Part shown: piece by piece, positions 47,492 through 58,100 of the stretch | How the letters are laid out: every line of letters begins with the position of its first letter | Position numbering within the stretch: the first letter of the stretch is position 1 | Assembly (NCBI GenBank): GCA_012064385.1 | Contig: QRDG01001975.1 | Span: forward strand, 1,123,215 to 1,187,214 | DNA: 64,000 nt | Direction: 5' to 3' | From: Puccinellia tenuiflora | Taxonomy: Eukaryota > Streptophyta > Magnoliopsida > Poales > Poaceae | Notes under the pieces: model-generated | What the model saw: the letters and a program-made list of their open reading frames with translations, nothing else | Databases searched by the model: none | Told to the model about the DNA's origin: nothing | Position numbers and translations under genes: made by a program

Positions 47492-49825
47492 TCAAGTTGA
47501 AACTTGTTGGTCCCCAACCAAGTTGGGTCCTAAGAGGTTAGTCACAATAGGCTTGGGAACCCAAATGGTGCTTTTCTTCACACCACTTTGAGCTCCCACA
47601 TACTTGGCAAACACATTGCCACTTCTATCCTTCCCAAGAGAATAAATATCATCAATTATGATAGGGTTGGATGGGTTACCGACGGTGCATGAAGAAGCAA
47701 AGTGACCCTTGCCACGGCAAAGGTAGCAACACCGACTCTTCTCTTTCTTCTTAATAGGCTCCTCAACTTGAGGAGCGTTGACTTGAGTCTTCTTAGGAGG
47801 TGGTCTTTGTTCAACCCGTGGTTGAGCACGAGATTGAACAAGAGGCCGCTTCCCTAGTTGCTTCTCACTAAGAGGCTTCTTCTTCTTCATTGGGCAATCA
47901 CGAACATGATGCCCTTCTAGCTTGCACTTGAAGCAAATGATGTTGGCCGGATTCTTGATTTGAACTTGGCCCTTCTTCTTCTCAACCTTGGACTTGTTCT
48001 TGATGTTGGAGTTGAATCCAAGTCCACTCTTGTCATTTGGGGATTGTTGCACACTCAACATGTTGTCAAGTGCCCTCTTCCCCTCATGACGCTTTTCCAA
48101 GCCTTTCTTCAAAGAAGTGGCTTGGGCCTTGAGCTCTCCTCTTTTCTCTATATGGTTAGTGACAACACAAGAACTAGAGGAGGTAGATGCATCATTGTTA
48201 GAGCAACAAGGCAAAGCAAGTAATTCATCACATGATGTACCAACATTCTTAGTGGATGAACTACAAGGACTAGCACATGGCATTTTAGCATTTTTAGTTG
48301 AATTTGTGCTATTATCCACATGAGGCTCACTAGATATTACCTTTGTAGTGATGGCCTCATGAGCTAACTTGAGACAAGCATAGGAAGCAAGAAGTTCATC
48401 ATTAGAGCTAGATAGCTTTTCATGATTTTCTTCCAACTTCCCATAGGATGCTAGAAGATCATCATTAGATCTAGATAGCTTTTCATGACTTGCTTCCAAC
48501 TTCTTATACTTGCTTGTTAGCAACTCAAGTTGAGCCCTTAGCTCAACATTCTCCTTCAAACTAGATGCTTCACAAGAATTGGAGTTAGTAGCACAAGCAT
48601 CATTAGCATTAGAAATGGATGAAGAAAACTTAACAAGCTCATCATTTAATCTAGTATTTTCATTTTTCGTGACTTTATATTTAGCATGAGCATGGTCACG
48701 TTCTTTAATGATCTTAGCAATTATTTCATTATGAGACTCCTCGATAGATTCTAGTTTCTCCTCTAGCGAAGCACGAGTCTCATGCTCTTCCTCAAGAGCA
48801 TCTTCTAACGATGCTTTCTCCATAGCATCATCCCTTTCAATCTTACCCTTTTCTTCAAGGGTTGCTTCCAAGGCCTCAATAGCTTCCCCACGCTCAATAA
48901 GAGTGCTCATGATTTCAAAGAGTTTAGCTTGGGCACTTTTATTACTAGGAATGGCATTGAGAATCATTAGACCTTTATTTTGAAGCCTAGCATTAATTTT
49001 TTCAATATCATCTTCTTCATCATCATTATCATCATTATTATTATCATTGCTAGAAGAAGATTTAGCCATAAGGCAATAAGTGATGGATGAAGAAGAGCAA
49101 TTAATTTTTGAACTACTCAAGTTCACATCTTGTTGCATAGCAAATTGGGTTTCCTCTACATTATTGTTCATGCAAGAGTTAGAGGAGACACAAGCATTTT
49201 TATCATGGCAACAAGATAAAGCAAGCATATCATCATTAGATTTATCTAAGCAATTTTTGGATGATATACAAGGACTATCAACACTAGCATGTATGACATT
49301 TGGAGTGCTAGAAGAGTTTAAGTCCAAAGATGAAGCAATGCAACAAGATAGAGATGAATGATCATCAACAATGAGCTCACTATCCAAATTGCAAAGCCTA
49401 TCACTACTCACCATTACATTGGATTGTGGCTTACCACATTTTGGTGAAGTAGACGAAGACGAGAACTCGTCACGGCCGGAGGTGGAGGGAGAGCAATCAT
49501 CCTCAATAAAGTTGGACACTCCATATTTTTCATGAAGCTTGGTCCAAAGCTCATGAGCATCCCGGAGAGGCATGATTGACTCAAAAACTACAACACTCAC
49601 AAATTTGCAAAACTCATTAGATGCTAGAGCATCTAGATATAAGTTTTTCTCATCCTCTAAAGTCGTACTTTCGTAGTCCTTTGGAGGAGAAAAACCTATA
49701 TCTAGGACACGCTCTATATTGGGGTCCAAGACCCGTAAGTGATTAAGCATATGAGTTTTCCAAGCATTAAAATTTGTGCCATTAAATCTAAACAAGGAAT
49801 TGTGCACTAAATCCCTAGACGACAT
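47492..49825 (-). CDS. Element B gag, uninterrupted 777-aa
   Basis: Opens with MSSRDLVHNSLFRFNGTNFN (the ATG lies 40 nt after the primer site). The N-terminal ~120 residues form a Copia-like gag fold with the NFNAWKTHM signature. A Ser/Asn/Asp-rich, partly acidic middle follows, then a long coiled coil (about residues 300-500, with a duplicated unit SHEKLSRSNDDLLASYGKLE / NHEKLSSSNDELLASY), a basic region, and two zinc knuckles near the end: CFKCKLEGHHVRDC and CYLCRGKGHFASSC. It should form particles around element RNA. No pol follows, so enzymes must come from another element. The open frame over 2.3 kb suggests recent insertion or selection. Confidence 0.9.
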   Translation of the reverse strand: MSSRDLVHNSLFRFNGTNFNAWKTHMLNHLRVLDPNIERVLDIGFSPPKDYESTTLEDEKNLYLDALASNEFCKFVSVVVFESIMPLRDAHELWTKLHEKYGVSNFIEDDCSPSTSGRDEFSSSSTSPKCGKPQSNVMVSSDRLCNLDSELIVDDHSSLSCCIASSLDLNSSSTPNVIHASVDSPCISSKNCLDKSNDDMLALSCCHDKNACVSSNSCMNNNVEETQFAMQQDVNLSSSKINCSSSSITYCLMAKSSSSNDNNNDDNDDEEDDIEKINARLQNKGLMILNAIPSNKSAQAKLFEIMSTLIERGEAIEALEATLEEKGKIERDDAMEKASLEDALEEEHETRASLEEKLESIEESHNEIIAKIIKERDHAHAKYKVTKNENTRLNDELVKFSSSISNANDACATNSNSCEASSLKENVELRAQLELLTSKYKKLEASHEKLSRSNDDLLASYGKLEENHEKLSSSNDELLASYACLKLAHEAITTKVISSEPHVDNSTNSTKNAKMPCASPCSSSTKNVGTSCDELLALPCCSNNDASTSSSSCVVTNHIEKRGELKAQATSLKKGLEKRHEGKRALDNMLSVQQSPNDKSGLGFNSNIKNKSKVEKKKGQVQIKNPANIICFKCKLEGHHVRDCPMKKKKPLSEKQLGKRPLVQSRAQPRVEQRPPPKKTQVNAPQVEEPIKKKEKSRCCYLCRGKGHFASSCTVGNPSNPIIIDDIYSLGKDRSGNVFAKYVGAQSGVKKSTIWVPKPIVTNLLGPNLVGDQQVST

Positions 49826-49865
49826 CTTTACTCTCTAGGCGGTAAAGCCAAACAAGAGAGACGAG

Positions 49866-49877
49866 GCTCTGATACCA
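49866..49877 (-). promoter_or_regulatory. Primer-binding site of element B
   Basis: The complement reads TGGTATCAGAGC, initiator Met-tRNA type, next to the 5' LTR. Confidence 0.85.
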
Positions 49878-49879
49878 AT

Positions 49880-52399
49880 TGAAAGAACAAACAATGCCCG
49901 AGATGTCGCCTAGAGGGGGGGGGGGTGAATAGGCGATTAAAACTTTTTCTAATTAGGGGCTTGAAAATTGCGGAATAAAACTATGTGTTTAAATTAACAA
50001 GCCAACAACCTAATTACTAGGCTCACCTATGTGCACCAACAACTTATGCTAAGCAATTCAAACAACAAGGTGATAGCAAGATATGAACTTCAAGCACGAA
50101 GGCTATCACAATGTAAATTGCATAAGTAAAGCTCGGGTATAGAAATAACCGAGGCACGCGGAGACGATGATGTATTCCCGAGTTCCTCCTTGTTAAGGGA
50201 GTACGTCTCGTTGGAGGGGTGTGAGCTCGCCACAAAAGGCCTACTCAAGATGCCACAAAGGCCTCACCCTATTCTCCGATGAACCTCACCCAAGGGATTG
50301 GTTCACCTTCCACTATCGGAATCCTTCGAGGCGGATTCCGGAGCCCTTTACAACTTCTCTTGGGGCACACACCCACAACTCAATTGGGGGCTCCCAAATT
50401 CGTGCCGAAGCTTCACAACTCGAAGACTTCGCGGCACCTCCACACCGTCTAGGGTACACAATGCACCCAAGAGGCACAAAGCTCTTGGGAACACAATGCA
50501 CCCAAGAGTAACAAGCTTCTCAACGTCGATCTTCACGTATCACCGTAGGGAGAGCAACTCGATGCAACAAATGCAAGAGGCAAGAACACACAAAGTGGTC
50601 AAGTCCTTCACTCTCAAATTCCAACCAAGCAACAAATGCTTTGGGGGAATAAAAGAGGAAGAACAAAGGGGATGAACACAAAGCAACCCCAAAATCTAGA
50701 TCCACTAGTTCCCCTCACTTAGAGGAGATTTTGATTGGTGGAGATGTAGATCTAGATCTCCTCTTTTGAATCCCTAAATTTGGGCAAGAATCATTGGAGG
50801 GATTGAGAGGAATCAAAGCTTTGGAGGTCAACAATGGAGGAGTGAGAGAAGCTCCAAAACTTGGGAACCATTGGGGAAGAAGACCCCTTAAATAGGTCCC
50901 CACCAAATCCAACCGTTGGGGGCAGTTTTTCCTGCGCGGGCCGGAAATTCCGGCACTTACCCCGGAATTTCCGGACCCCCCGGAGCGACCCGGACGCCCT
51001 GGGAAGCTCTCTGGACATGGTCCGGAACTTTGGGCCGGAAATTTGGCCAGAAATATCCGGGGGGCCGGAAATTCCGGCCTAAGGACCGGAACTTCCGGCC
51101 CTGTGAAAACTGCAAAAGGTGCAAAACGAAAACGGACATATCTTTCGCATCCGGACTCCGTTTTCGATGATCTTGGACTCGTTGGAATCGTAACAACAAG
51201 CTCTACAAGAATATACAAAGAAACATCATAGTCCAAAAAGGGAGCATAAAACCAAATGGGAAAAGGTAAAGCCATTCTATTAAAGAACAACCGGTAAATC
51301 TTCCAATATCAAGAACCCAACAAGTTTTTCATCCGGACTCCGTTTTCGATGATCTTGGGCTCGTTGGACTCGCAACGAAAAGCTCTACAAGATCATGAAG
51401 AGAAACATCATTGTCCATCATGATATTATAAAAGCAAATGGGAAAAGGTAAAAGCTCCTTTTCGCAAACCGAAAAAAAACAAATCTTTTGCAAATGAAGT
51501 CCGAATGAAATAAAACCAATTTTGTTGGAAAGAGGAAGACAAATGCTACCTTTGAAAAAAAGCAAACAAGCAAAGGAGATTTTGCAAAGAAATGGAAGAG
51601 ATAAATCTTCCGCACGGATGAACCGGCAAAATCTCCAATACCGAAACCGCAATAGAAGACGCAAATACAAACCGTTTTCGGTGACCTTGGCTTTGTCATG
51701 ACAAGCATGACAAGCACCAAGACCACACCACGATAAGATCCAAATAAGAACCAATAAAGATGATTGCATGGATGCAAAGGTTTGAGCTCTCCACGAACGA
51801 TACGATCACGAAACTCGGTCGAGAGCCCCTCTTGATAGTACGGCTATCTATCCTATAACCCGGTCTCTCACTAAACACCATGAGACCGGTAAAATAGAAA
51901 CCCTATCAAGATCATACCTTTGCCTTGCGCATTAATCCACTTGAGGTCGACGAAGACGATCTTCATCTCCTCAAGACGCATCACCTTTCTTGATTGCGCT
52001 TCGTTTGGTGAAGATTCACATGACGCTCCCCCATACACCAAGATGGGGAAAGCACTCTTCGACATATCTTCACTTGGACTTGAGGGTTGATCAATCCGCA
52101 CAAAGCCTTGATCAACCCAAAACTTCTTCTTCTTCCCTTGAGCTTGACTCCAACAAATGGAGGTCAAGCAACGCACCTTGACTCCAACACATGGAGACAA
52201 GCTTGGCCTTGATCAACAAATGATCTTCAACCTTGACCTTGACTCCAACCAATGGAGACAAGCAAGCTTGGCCTTGGTCAACAAATGATCTTGACACAAG
52301 CTAAAGGACAACCTACACATAGAGCTCAACACAAATATTAGTCCATAGAGATTGTCATTAATTACCAAAACCATGCATGGGATCAACCATGCACTTTCA
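49880..52399 (-). repeat. 5' LTR of element B (2,520 bp)
   Basis: On the minus strand it begins TGAAAGTGCATGG and ends TGTTCTTTCA. Over the outer parts it is close to LTR A; the region before the TATA equivalent (CTATTTAAG, about 50887-50895) instead holds CCGGAAATTCCGG palindromes. Confidence 0.9.
50938..51100. promoter_or_regulatory. Array of CCGGAAATTCCGG palindromes in LTR B
   Basis: Six or more copies or half-copies of GGCCGGAAATTCCGG-type palindromes in 160 bp, at the position occupied by the GCGGTAGTACCGC array in LTR A. Confidence 0.6.
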
Positions 52400-53212
52400 A
52401 GGAGGGGCCATCGGGGGTTGCAGCAGGAGTTGCAGGAGTGGTGGGCGAGCCGTGGTGTGAAAAACCTGAGGAGGACGAGCAGCCTTGCGTGCTTGATTCT
52501 GGGCCTCGAGTTGCAAAATAGATCGCACCTCGGCGAAGCTTGGGTAGGGTTTCAGCAGAGGGATGAAGGCAACTTGCTTCTCAAATTGTTCGCCTAGACC
52601 GACGAGGAGGGCGTTGATGAGTGCACACGGTCATCCACAGGGATCACCGAGCTCCCGAAGTTCGTCGCCGATGGCCTTGATGCGTTGGCAGAAGACGGTG
52701 ACGGGAGAATCGCCTTGAGTGCTGGTGCGGAGCTCGATGTGGAGAGCGTTGACGCGCGAATCGGAGTTGTCCTGGAAAAGCTGCTGGAGGGCAGCCCAAA
52801 GTTGCGCTGCCGTGGCGTCGTCGGTGGAGACCAGGTTGAAGAGCTCGGTGGAGATCCTGGTGTAGATCCATTGGATGACGGTGAGGTCGTCCTTGACCCA
52901 GCGCGGATTGGCGGGCCGCGGCGTAGAGGCGAGGTTGATGTGATCGCGGAGGCCGCAGCGACCGAGATGAACGTGGAAGAGGTGACGCCAATGATAAAAA
53001 TTGTGCTTGGAGAGATCGAGGACGATCGGGACGAAGGGAGAGACGTCGACGATCGTGTCGGCTAGGGTAAGTTGTGGAGGCTTTGGGTTTTGGTGGGAAA
53101 GTTGGTGGAGAGTAGAGGTGGAGGAGGAAGATAGAGGTGCGCCGGCGGCGCGGGCTTCGGCCGGCGTTCAGAGTGGACGCGTCGGCGGCGGCGGCGGAGT
53201 TGGCGGAGCCAT
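52400..53212 (-). pseudogene. Copia-type gag fragment
   Basis: ATG at 53212 follows the primer site. After a Pro-rich start and one in-frame TGA (about 53170), the frame shows LDLSKHNFYHWRHLFHVHLG and IQWIYTRISTELFNLV, typical of plant Copia gag N-terminal (UBN2-like) domains, continuing to VFCQRIKAIGDELRELGDP. Small compensating insertions lie near 52620-52640. The gag is cut off at 52400 by element B. Confidence 0.75.
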
Positions 53213-53245
53213 CTAGGTGCGGAAAAACCTAGGCGTCTGATACCA

Positions 53246-53395
53246 TGATAATTTGGGATAATAATAACTTGTATTGATTTGAACAATAGTATAAAGTTTA
53301 TATAGAAGAGAGGAGGGGGTCGGCCGGCCTAGGGTTAGGCCCTAAACCGACTTAGGACTAGAGTCCTACTCTAACTCAAACTCAACTCTAATACA
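53246..53395 (-). repeat. 150-bp LTR of the Copia fragment
   Basis: On the minus strand it starts TGTATTAGAGTTGAG, has a TATA box (CTATATAAAC, near 53298) and ends CAAATTATCA, followed at once by the primer-binding site TGGTATCAGA (53236-53245). Confidence 0.7.
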
Positions 53396-53679
53396 AGACG
53401 CATAGAGAGAAGCGAGAATGCCTTCCAAGTGGGCCTGAGAGGCGTAGAGAGAGAAGGGAGAGCGGCCTGCCAAAGTGCCAAGTGGCCCTCAGATGCATAG
53501 AGAGAAGCGAAGTGAGAACAGCCATGCGGTAAAGAGTGGGGGCGCCATCCTGCCTTTTTCCATTCGCGCGCCGCGGCACCTTCCCGCGCAGACACTGTTT
53601 TTCCCCCCGAAATTCTTTTACCGCCATTTCTTGGCGCCAATCCCCTGTCGGCTTTCCCGCCACGCCCCGTCTCTCTCAC

Positions 53680-53687
53680 CTATAAAC
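53680..53687 (+). promoter_or_regulatory. TATA box of the 53833 gene
   Basis: CTATAAAC in a GC-rich promoter, followed by a CT-rich leader (TTCCCCTCTCTCTC), about 150 bp before the ATG. Confidence 0.55.
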
Positions 53688-53832
53688 TCCCGCCCACGAT
53701 TCCCCTCTCTCTCATCCATCACCTCCGCTGCAATCCACTTCCACATCTGCATCCAGACTCAGCGAGATCGCCGGATCCACAGGCCGACCAAGAAGAAGAG
53801 AGAGGGTTCGGTCGGATCCCAGCCGTCTCACC

Positions 53833-54537
53833 ATGGTGGTCGCGCTCGGTCCCGGCCGGTTCTACGGCAGCGGCCTCCCGCGGCCCCGCGTCTTCCCCGG
53901 CGACCGCGTCGACCCGCCGGTGCCCGTCACCGACGCGCTCCTCTGCTGGGCGCGCGAGGCGCACTGGTCCATGGGCGGGCTCGGCGCCAAGCGCCTCCGC
54001 ATGCAGGGCCGCATCGAGGGCAACCTCGTCAAGCTCCGCCGCACCGCGCGCCGCGACGCCAGGGTCTCCGCCAAGGCCCGCGCCGCCGGGGAGAAGCCCG
54101 CCTCCCTCGACGCGCTCGGCTCGGACGATGACGAGTCGGACAAGGAGGAGGTGGAGGCCCAGGAGCGGGCCCTCAGGCTGGAGGTCGTCGACGAGGAGGA
54201 GGATTCTGACTCCAGTGACTCGGACGAGGAGGAGGTGGCGCTCGTGACCATCGCCGCCGCCGCCAAGAGGAAGCGCGCGAGGAAGCTCGTCGACGAGTTC
54301 GACCGCATCGCGCCGCAGCAGGAGGAGGGCGGGAAGAAGAAGCAGAAGACAGCGGCTGTTACTCCGGCGAGGGCCTCACCAAGGAAGAAGGCTTCCGCTG
54401 CGGCTCCAGTTCCAGCTGCTGCAGCTCCTGTGAAGGCCTCACTGAAGAAGAAGGCGGATGTTGCTAAGACTTCACCAAAGAGGAAGGCTGCAGAGGCGCC
54501 GGCAGCAAGGAGGACCTCCCCCAGGTCGAAGCACTGA
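53833..54537 (+). CDS. Plant-specific nuclear protein, acidic and basic regions
   Basis: A single-exon 234-aa frame of strong GC3 codon bias, unlike the surrounding repeats. The N-terminus (residues ~1-70) carries the conserved-looking GPGRFYGSGLPRPR, DPPVPVTDALLCWAREAHWS and QGRIEGNLVKLR. I recognise this as a plant family without an assigned function. An acidic Asp/Glu/Ser tract (~97-140) follows, then a nuclear-localisation-like KRKRARK (~147), and a Lys-rich tail with S/T-P-R/K-K repeats (SPRKKA, SPKRKA, SPRSKH), similar in style to chromatin or nucleolar proteins. The ATG has a good context (CACCATGGTG). The adjacent CYCLOPS gene converges on it. The DNA-binding role is inference. Confidence 0.85.
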   Translation: MVVALGPGRFYGSGLPRPRVFPGDRVDPPVPVTDALLCWAREAHWSMGGLGAKRLRMQGRIEGNLVKLRRTARRDARVSAKARAAGEKPASLDALGSDDDESDKEEVEAQERALRLEVVDEEEDSDSSDSDEEEVALVTIAAAAKRKRARKLVDEFDRIAPQQEEGGKKKQKTAAVTPARASPRKKASAAAPVPAAAAPVKASLKKKADVAKTSPKRKAAEAPAARRTSPRSKH

Positions 54538-55156
54538 TTGACTGGTGCGCTCTCCCTTGTGTAATTCTTGGCTCTTGATGTGTCAGATCGGTAGCTCCAG
54601 CGATTGAGGAGTGATCTTGGAGATGCAACTTGCTATATGTTCGTTGAATTGTTGGATTGAAATGTACTGTCATCTGAATCAAATCTGTCAAATTATATCT
54701 GAATTCAGTCCTGAAATATAGTTCCTTTTCTGATTGTGGAAAATCGTATGTTTCTTGTTTATGAGTTCCATCGAAATGTTGGAATGAAATGTGATGTGTA
54801 CTTCTATGGATCAAATTCCTCAGAAATATCTGATCTTATCTTTGTTGCAGTAAAACCTTTAAAATAATAGTCCTAACCTGGTATCTGAAATCTTCAGTTT
54901 TTTGCTGTTTGATTCTTATAACAATTTCTTTGATCAGTTTAAGCTACCATATGAATTGCAAAATGAATTCAAATGCCATTCCAAAGTAGTTCTGGTTGGT
55001 ACTAGTACATGTTAAAAGATTACAGTAGGAACATGGAACGAAATGAATGGTATACATCCAGGCCACATAATTGGGTGTATATCTGTATCTAGGCAGCCGG
55101 GACTCTTTCCAAGTCCACCACTGCTATTAGTACATGAAGCTGAAAGGGCTAGGTGA
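54538..55156. other. 3' intergenic space between convergent genes
   Basis: AT-rich; contains the likely 3' UTRs of both flanking genes. No other feature seen. Confidence 0.6.
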
Positions 55157-58100
55157 TCAGGCCATGGAATCGGAGGCCATTCGTTCGATCTCCTCTAGCA
55201 GCCGCTCCTTTTCTTCGGCCATGTCCTCGTTTTGCTTCTGAAGGTCCTCGATCTGCTTGGTCTGTTCTGAATCCTTCCTGCAATTATATAGGAAATTTGG
55301 GATTATTGGGTCATCTGAAGCAGAAAAGTGGCGAGTGAAATCATGAAAGAATGTGGCCAGACATTGAACCCACCTGTTCATGAATGACAGATTAAGCTTT
55401 AGTGACCTGACCTCCTTCTCCAGATTTTCGCAGCGCTTAAGTACTGCTTGCATGTCTGATGGTATTACTGGCGTGGAACTTCTTTCCTTTGCTTCTGCCA
55501 TTCTGAACCATAAGAAGTTAATAATTTGATCCAACACTCCTTGCTCTATGAGAGGGAGATTTGCTCAGCAACATCCTCCAACATAAGGTTCTGGAGTTAG
55601 AAATGGAATGATCAATCAAGTCTCGAGAACTTCAATTAAGAGGGTTCTTAACAGTATCAGTTAAGAGGGTTCTTGACATTTGCTTATCAGATTAGCAGAA
55701 GATACATTACATATAGAACAAATTTTACAACCAAATTGCGGAGACATACTTGCGTGTGCGTTCAACTCTGCGTTTCTTCGTAGGATCTCCTCTATCAACT
55801 GCAGACGCCAAGTAGTTAGAACCTTCTGTGACCAAATGATATAATTCAATGTTCTTAAGATGTATTAAAATGGTCTTTCAATGTTTCATGTTTCATCTAA
55901 TATAAATCATGCATTTTTAGTGAGTTTGTATGAAGTATGCCAAAGATTTTGTGCCCAAAAGGGAAGCTGACTGTCAGATTTACCTGCTTGTTCTGATGAG
56001 ATGGATCCCATTCTAGTTAGGGTCACTTTCTGTCAATGAGAAAATTGAAAAGATTAACATCGTTGGCTAGGAGAGGGAACTTCTAACTCCAGAAACCTTA
56101 TCAGGTATTACCTTTTTGTCATCCTTCAAATTATCTTTTAGTACCCTTTCTCTGTATTCTGTGCATCATAGACAAATAAATGCATGAAGTGTTATTCACC
56201 CCTCATGGTGTAATGACAATTTTAGTGTTGAGAACAAGAAATATGTCACACCCATCACGCTGATGAACAGGTGATAGCGTAAGTGATTTTGAGATTTGGT
56301 GTAGCTTCTCTCTTGATAGAAGTACCTTTTCCTGTTGATCCACAGTCAGATGTCCCATTTGCAGCATGTCTTCTAGTGCTCTCGCACGCAGACAGTGCTT
56401 GCCCCATGGGGCGTGGCTCATCACATACTTCAAACCCGGCTGATTGAGCCGTCATAGCTGTAGACGATCCACTCTGTGAAGGCTCTCGAGAAGCTGTAGT
56501 GATCCAAATCTGGTTTGCAGGATTAACAAAGTTCTCGGCATTCGGTTCTGTGGCTCCCTCAACTTCAGGAAACACCAGGGAGTCCTGAGCATGGGATGTT
56601 GCCACCAGTGGGAAGATATCTGTTCCTCCAAGAATGTTGTGTTGAAACTGATGATTGTCGTAAAACCCAAAAGAATTGCCATGTGGGGTGTCTTTGTTAG
56701 CATGGCTACCGTGCTTCTTGCGCTCGAGTGTATCCTTGAGCATGCTCACCATTGAGGTCACAGTATCTTGCCCCACCATATGCGGGCTATCCAAAGGGGA
56801 TGTCGATGAACATGAAGGACTTACAAATGTTGAAGTCTGAATGGGATTGTTGCCCACTGAAGCACCGTTTGTTGCATTTGTGTTTGTAAAATCTAGTCTC
56901 AATTGGTTTGCTGCTTTCATTGTTCCCACGGTTATTGGTGACACATTAGTTTGCATTGCAGCATACCGCCTTCTGCAAAAGATGGCCAAGTTTCAGAGAT
57001 AATTGAAGTAAGAACCAAGAATTGAGCTAGGAAGGTAATGATGCACATGTCAATAGAAATTCAGTTAAAAAAAAATTAGAAATTCAGTTCATGCCTTAGT
57101 TCTGAAGATCGGCTTCTAGTCATTGGTTGAGTGCAGTGGAACCAGGTCTGATATCAACAGATACCACATAATAATGATTAGAATTTATCCATGCAAGTAT
57201 CGTATCTAGTAACTTTCTAAGGGAATAGACCTTTGCCAAGAGTAGATCACTGGCTTGCATTCCTTTCTCTGCTGCATTCCTGGTGTATGATAAACAAACG
57301 AGTTGGAATTATTTTAGATTTTCACAAATCCCTGACCATAAGATGATGCTGCTTCATAAGATACAGTACTTGCGTATAAAAAGAAATAAAGATACAGTAC
57401 TTGAGTGATTGCTGGTTATGGTTAATCGAGTATTCAGGAGGAACTGCAGAATTCTCAGGAATCAAGTTGTCACCGAGAAAATTTTGTCGAGCAATCTCCT
57501 GTTGTTGAGTAGGAAGGCCAGCCGCTTCTGATGACAACCTGCATAGATTAAACTTGGTATGATGTTGCATGGTTACGGACTTCTCACATGCATGTCATGT
57601 TCATAGCTCACAGCAGAAAGTTCAGTATCATTTACATGCTAGATAAGAGAAATATCCTATTCCAAAAGAAGTTTCCTAGATATGCATATGCAGTAAAATA
57701 TGGCTAATGTGTGATTTTCAACCTTTCCCTGGGCTCTTAGGTGCTTAGTGTAATGGCGTGTATAAGATTGGATACCTGCGGCTGTACGTGATGAACTGAT
57801 AACTATTCAGTCACTGTTGCAAATTTACATATTCAAGTTGCTGAAACTTATCTTGTGGTTTCACTTTCCGTAACACAGTTTTTATTTGTCAATGCATAGT
57901 TACTGATATTATCTAATACTCCCTCCGTTCCGAAATAGTTCACGTGCCACGTCAACTATTTCAGAACGGAGGGAATACAAATTATTTCTGCACTACACTT
58001 CACCAGCATCTTACCTAGATGGCTGTCGAGGCCGGTTATTCAGGTGACCAAAGCCTGGAATCTGTGAATGAATAACCAGAATTTTAGGTGATAGATTTCA

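Larger units (their letters stand above)
42714..52399 (-). mobile_element. Element B: inverted copy of the same family, 3' LTR truncated
   Basis: Reads on the minus strand: 5' LTR 49880-52399, primer site 49866-49877, intact gag 47492-49825, non-coding region 44088-47491, and 3' LTR 44087 down to 42714, where it stops within its palindrome-rich part after 1,374 of about 2,520 bp. It joins the 3' LTR of element A directly. It has the same LTR ends and gag as element A, but a different promoter-proximal palindrome. Confidence 0.88.

Noticed and set aside
32013..52399. A and B as one giant element with inverted terminal repeats
   Set aside because: Each has its own primer site, gag, polypurine tract and LTRs in opposite orientation, so they are two elements.
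52644..52991. 116-codon minus-strand Arg/His/Pro-rich frame
   Set aside because: It is an out-of-frame shadow of the Copia gag, which is recognisable in another frame.
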